Shown in pieces: positions 19,924-22,556 of a DNA stretch of 22,556 bases; within the stretch, counting starts at the first letter, position 1; each line of letters begins with the position of its first letter. The position numbers were made by a program, and so were the translations under genes. The notes under the pieces were generated by a model, which worked only from the letters and a program-made list of their open reading frames with translations, did no database searches and was not told the origin of the DNA. Origin of the DNA: Hofstenia miamia (Eukaryota > Xenacoelomorpha > Acoela > Hofsteniidae); the NCBI GenBank assembly GCA_900660155.1, contig CABFPE010000205.1, positions 965,980 to 988,535 on the forward strand. The letters are read 5' to 3'.

Positions 19924-21179
19924 TATAGATGCTTCTTCAAAATTACTTTCAATGATGTCCATTGAAAATGCTGCCATTGTTGGACTTAGGGCTGATCCCA
20001 TTGCCATTCCTTCAATTTAGTTGTAAATTTTATTATTAAAGAGGAATGGAGTATTAAGACAACACATATTTAGTAATTTTCGCAGTGTTTCATGACTAAT
20101 TGAAATTTGCTCTTCTGGAATAAGTTTTATGATGTGATCAATTGTCATTTTTACTGGAATGTTTGTAAACAAAGACTTAGCATCATAACTAACGAGAAAT
20201 TTATCTTCTGTATTTGAATCAAAAGAATTTGATAATTTGGAGAGAAAATCAGGGGTGTCTTTCAAGTTGTACTTGGTTGGAATATAAGGTTTCAGTAACT
20301 TGTCAAGCCATTTTGTCAAATTTACATTTTGAAAATTCGTTGTTGATAGTATAGGTCTCATTGGAGGATTAGTTACATCTTTATGAATTTTTGGGAGACC
20401 ATATAGTCGACAAGGTTGTGAACCTGTACTTCTGAATTTTTCATAAAGTTCTTTGCTCAATTCCCCATTCTTCTTCATTTCTAGGAGTTTTTTATTAAAT
20501 TTCTCTTCTTCTTTAATAAATTTTGATGAAATATTAGTGTTACATTCACTTTCAAATTTTGTTTTGTCATCTAAAATTGTTTCCATCTTAGTTGTGTACA
20601 TCGACTTATCCATTACTATAATTCCATTACCTTTATCAAATTTGGATATATATATTGAGTTATCTGAAGAAAGTTCTTTTAAGGATCTAATTAGAGTTTT
20701 TGCTTTTCTTGGTATTTGAGGTTGCTTAAGATAACTGTCTAGGAGTTTTTGGATATCTCTACGCCAGTTTTCACAATCATTTGAGATTTTTTCATTGTGA
20801 ATTAGATTATAGAAGAAATGTTCTCCATTAATTCTGGCTTTTATCTCATTAAATTTGCTAGGCCAGCTCATGTTCATACCAAATGATAGTGCAGTTCTTC
20901 ATCTTTTGTTAGTGTTCGATGTGATAGGTTTATGACTGTGTTTTTAACACTAAAATTTTCAATTTCGGTTTTACTTTTTTGAATTAGGTTACTTAATTTT
21001 GTTGCATGACGGTGTTATATTACATTTAGTTGCTTGTGGTTATCAATTGATAGTAACTGTAAAATATAATTTTGATGTTGCGCACAGTTTTCAAGTAAAC
21101 ATTCAAAATTTGCTCTTAATTCTTTCTTCTTTAAATTTGCTTCTTTGATAGTTGATCTTAATGCTCGGAGTTGTCCAGA
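19924..21179 (-). pseudogene. PLE copy 2: N-terminal region and first part of reverse transcriptase, broken
   Basis: It begins (3' side) at a gap inside the GMAMGSALSP region and runs towards the protein's N-terminal part to a second gap, so YVDD and the endonuclease are absent. It carries a TAA at 20017-20019 where copy 1 has a Gln codon, another TAA at 21015-21017 where copy 3 has a Lys codon, and a 1-base deletion near 20897 ('gttcttcat' against 'gtttcttcat'). It keeps the 27 and 11 bases that copy 1 has lost. Its ends coincide with N characters, so it is truncated by assembly and not by a visible transposition boundary. Confidence 0.82.
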
Positions 21180-21180
21180 N

Positions 21181-22434
21181 TTTCGCAGTGTTTCATGACT
21201 AATTGAAATTTGCTCTTCTGGAATAAGTTTTATGATGTGATCAATTGTCATTTTTACTGGAATGTTTGTAAACAAAGACTTAGCATCATAACTAACGAGA
21301 AATTTATCTTCTGTATTTGAATCAAAAGAATTTGATAATTTGGAGAGAAAACAAGGGGTGTCTTTGAAGTTGTACTTGGTTGGAATATAAGGTTTCAGTA
21401 ACTTGTCAAGCCATTTTGTCAAATTTACATTTTGAAAATTCGTTGTTGATAGTATAGGTCTCATTGGAGGATTAGTTACATCTTTATGAATTTTTGGGAG
21501 ACCATATAGTCGACAAGGTTGTGAACCTGTACTTCTGAATTTTTCATAAAGTTCTTTGCTCAATTCCCCATTCTTCTTCATTTCTAGGAGTTTTTTATTA
21601 AATTTCTCTTCTTCTTTAATAAATTTTGATGAAATATTAGTGTTACATTCACTTTCAAATTTTGTTTTGTCATCTAAAATTGTTTCCATCTTAGTTGTGT
21701 ACATCGACTTATCCATTACTATAATTCCATTACCTTTATCAAATTTGGATATATATATTGAGTTATCTGAAGAAAGTTCTTTTAAGGATCTAATTAGAGT
21801 TTTTGCTTTTCTTGGTATTTGAGGTTGCTTAAGATAACTGTCTAGGAGTTTTTGGATATCTCTACGCCAGTTTTCACAATCATTTGAGATTTTTTCATTG
21901 TGAATTAGATTATAGAAAAAATGTTCTCCATTAATTCTGGCTTTTATCTCATTAAATTTGCTAGGCCAGCTCATGTTCATACCAAATGATAGTGCAGTTT
22001 CTTCATCCTTTGTTAGTATTCGATGTGATAGGTTTATGACTGTGTTTTTAACACTAAAATTTTCAATTTCGGTTTTACTTTTTTGAATTAGGTTACTTAA
22101 TTTTGTAGCATGACGGTGTTTTATTACATTTAGTTGCTTGTGGTTATCAATTGATAGTAATTGTAAAATATAATCTTGATGTTGCGCACAGTTTTCAAGT
22201 AAACATTCAAAATTTGCTTTTAATTCTTTCTTCTTTAAATTTGCTTCTTTGATAGTTGATCTTAATGCTCGGAGTTGTCCAGATTGGAAAAAGTTTGAAA
22301 ATGATCGTAGATGAATTGGGAGTGATATCATTAGACATTTTGGAACAACTTTATTTTCTTTACATTTTTGTAGAAAATTTATTCGTTCTTCTTCTTTATA
22401 AAATTTAAAGTGTAGCTTCTTTAGTTCCGCATAT
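21181..22434 (-). CDS. PLE copy 3: N-terminal region and front half of reverse transcriptase, open
   Basis: This is the best preserved copy: the frame is open throughout, from the gap at 22435 to the gap at 21180. It shows a Lys/Glu-rich helical N-terminal region (about 22420-22030), then the pre-RT motif ALSFGMNMSWP (near 21980), DKGNGIIVMD (near 21725), RLYGLPKIHK (near 21500) and SYDAKSLFTN (near 21290), and it stops at SISHETLR. The catalytic GMAMGS and YVDD blocks and the endonuclease would lie beyond the gap. The frame appears to run across the N into copy 2 sequence, which is an artefact: the joined protein would repeat the N-terminal region (RALRSTIKEANLKKKEL occurs on both sides). 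Confidence 0.85.
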
Positions 22435-22435
22435 N

Positions 22436-22556
22436 TTGTCAAGCCATTTTGTCAAATTTACATTTTGAAAATTCGTTGTTGATAGTATAGGTCTCATTGG
22501 AGGATTCGTTACATCTTTATGAATTTTTGGAAGACCCTATAGTCGACAAGGTTGTG
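22436..22556 (-). pseudogene. PLE copy 4: short fragment of reverse transcriptase, cut by the window edge
   Basis: The 121 bases match 19325-19445 of copy 1, covering the RLYGLPKIHK to KWLDKL region. About three differences are visible ('gattcgtta' for 'gattagtta', 'ggaagaccc' for 'gggagacca'), including one changing the Tyr of the LYGLPK motif region. It continues beyond the window. Confidence 0.8.

Larger units (their letters stand above)
17924..22556 (-). mobile_element. cluster of four partial head-to-tail Penelope-like element (PLE) copies
   Basis: PLEs are retroelements with a telomerase-related reverse transcriptase and usually a GIY-YIG endonuclease. All four segments read on the - strand: 17924-19922, 19924-21179, 21181-22434 and 22436-22556. 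Each restart after an N falls inside sequence already present in the preceding segment: 19924 corresponds to 18949, 21181 to 20078, and 22436 to 19325. The segments differ by point changes and small deletions, so they are not one sequence simply repeated. Real tandem copies, alleles, or different genomic copies joined by scaffolding are all possible. Confidence 0.8.

Noticed and set aside
21015..22442. A 475-codon continuous protein across the N at 21180
   Set aside because: The N joins two contigs of different PLE copies. The translated product repeats its own N-terminal region, so it is an artefact of joining and not a fusion protein.
17924..22556. A bacterial-style diversity-generating retroelement or other defence-type reverse transcriptase
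   Set aside because: The RT carries PLE hallmarks (LYGLPKIHK, AKSLFTN) and a C-terminal GIY-YIG endonuclease, and the context is a eukaryotic repeat cluster.
1..22556. CRISPR array or regularly spaced short repeats
   Set aside because: No regularly spaced 20-40 base repeats were seen. All repeats are long LTR or PLE copies or simple AT sequence.

Overview
This window looks like transposon-dominated, AT-rich DNA from an invertebrate animal. I see no bacterial operons, no tRNA or rRNA genes and no host gene that I recognise. What I can identify is retroelement DNA of two kinds: LTR retrotransposons of the Ty3/Gypsy type and Penelope-like elements (PLE). Single N characters at 7529, 12784, 13283-13284, 19923, 21180 and 22435 are assembly gaps, and several of them coincide with restarted or duplicated sequence. 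I cannot name the species.

Left part, 1-4640 (+ strand): a very decayed LTR element (5' LTR remnant 1-775, gag remnant about 1100-2232, LTR fragment 2233-2395) is abutted by a much better preserved LTR (2396-3552). That LTR is joined base-to-base to an open integrase reading frame (3553-4639) which keeps the complete DD35E triad but has lost the first half of its zinc finger.

Middle, 4640-11335: two diverged LTRs of the same broad lineage lie on the - strand (about 4654-5616 and 7531-8678), and another lies on the + strand (about 9720-10441). Between and around them is AT-rich sequence without recognisable genes, apart from a weak remnant of a Mutator-like transposase (about 10790-11330, -).

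11336-17418: one structurally complete LTR retrotransposon insertion on the - strand, with paired 1.12 kb LTRs, a 4-bp target duplication (AAAT), a primer binding site matching tRNA-Arg, a polypurine tract, a broken gag and a broken protease. It has no reverse transcriptase, RNase H or integrase, so it could only have moved with help from a relative. A 0.5 kb contig inside it appears misplaced.

17850-22556 (- strand): four head-to-tail partial copies of a Penelope-like element encoding reverse transcriptase and, in the first copy, a C-terminal GIY-YIG endonuclease. Each copy is cut by an N. Just past the endonuclease stop codon lies a candidate minimal hammerhead ribozyme, as known from other PLEs. 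The region is best read as a nest of successive insertions of one LTR family plus a PLE cluster whose exact arrangement the assembly has not resolved.
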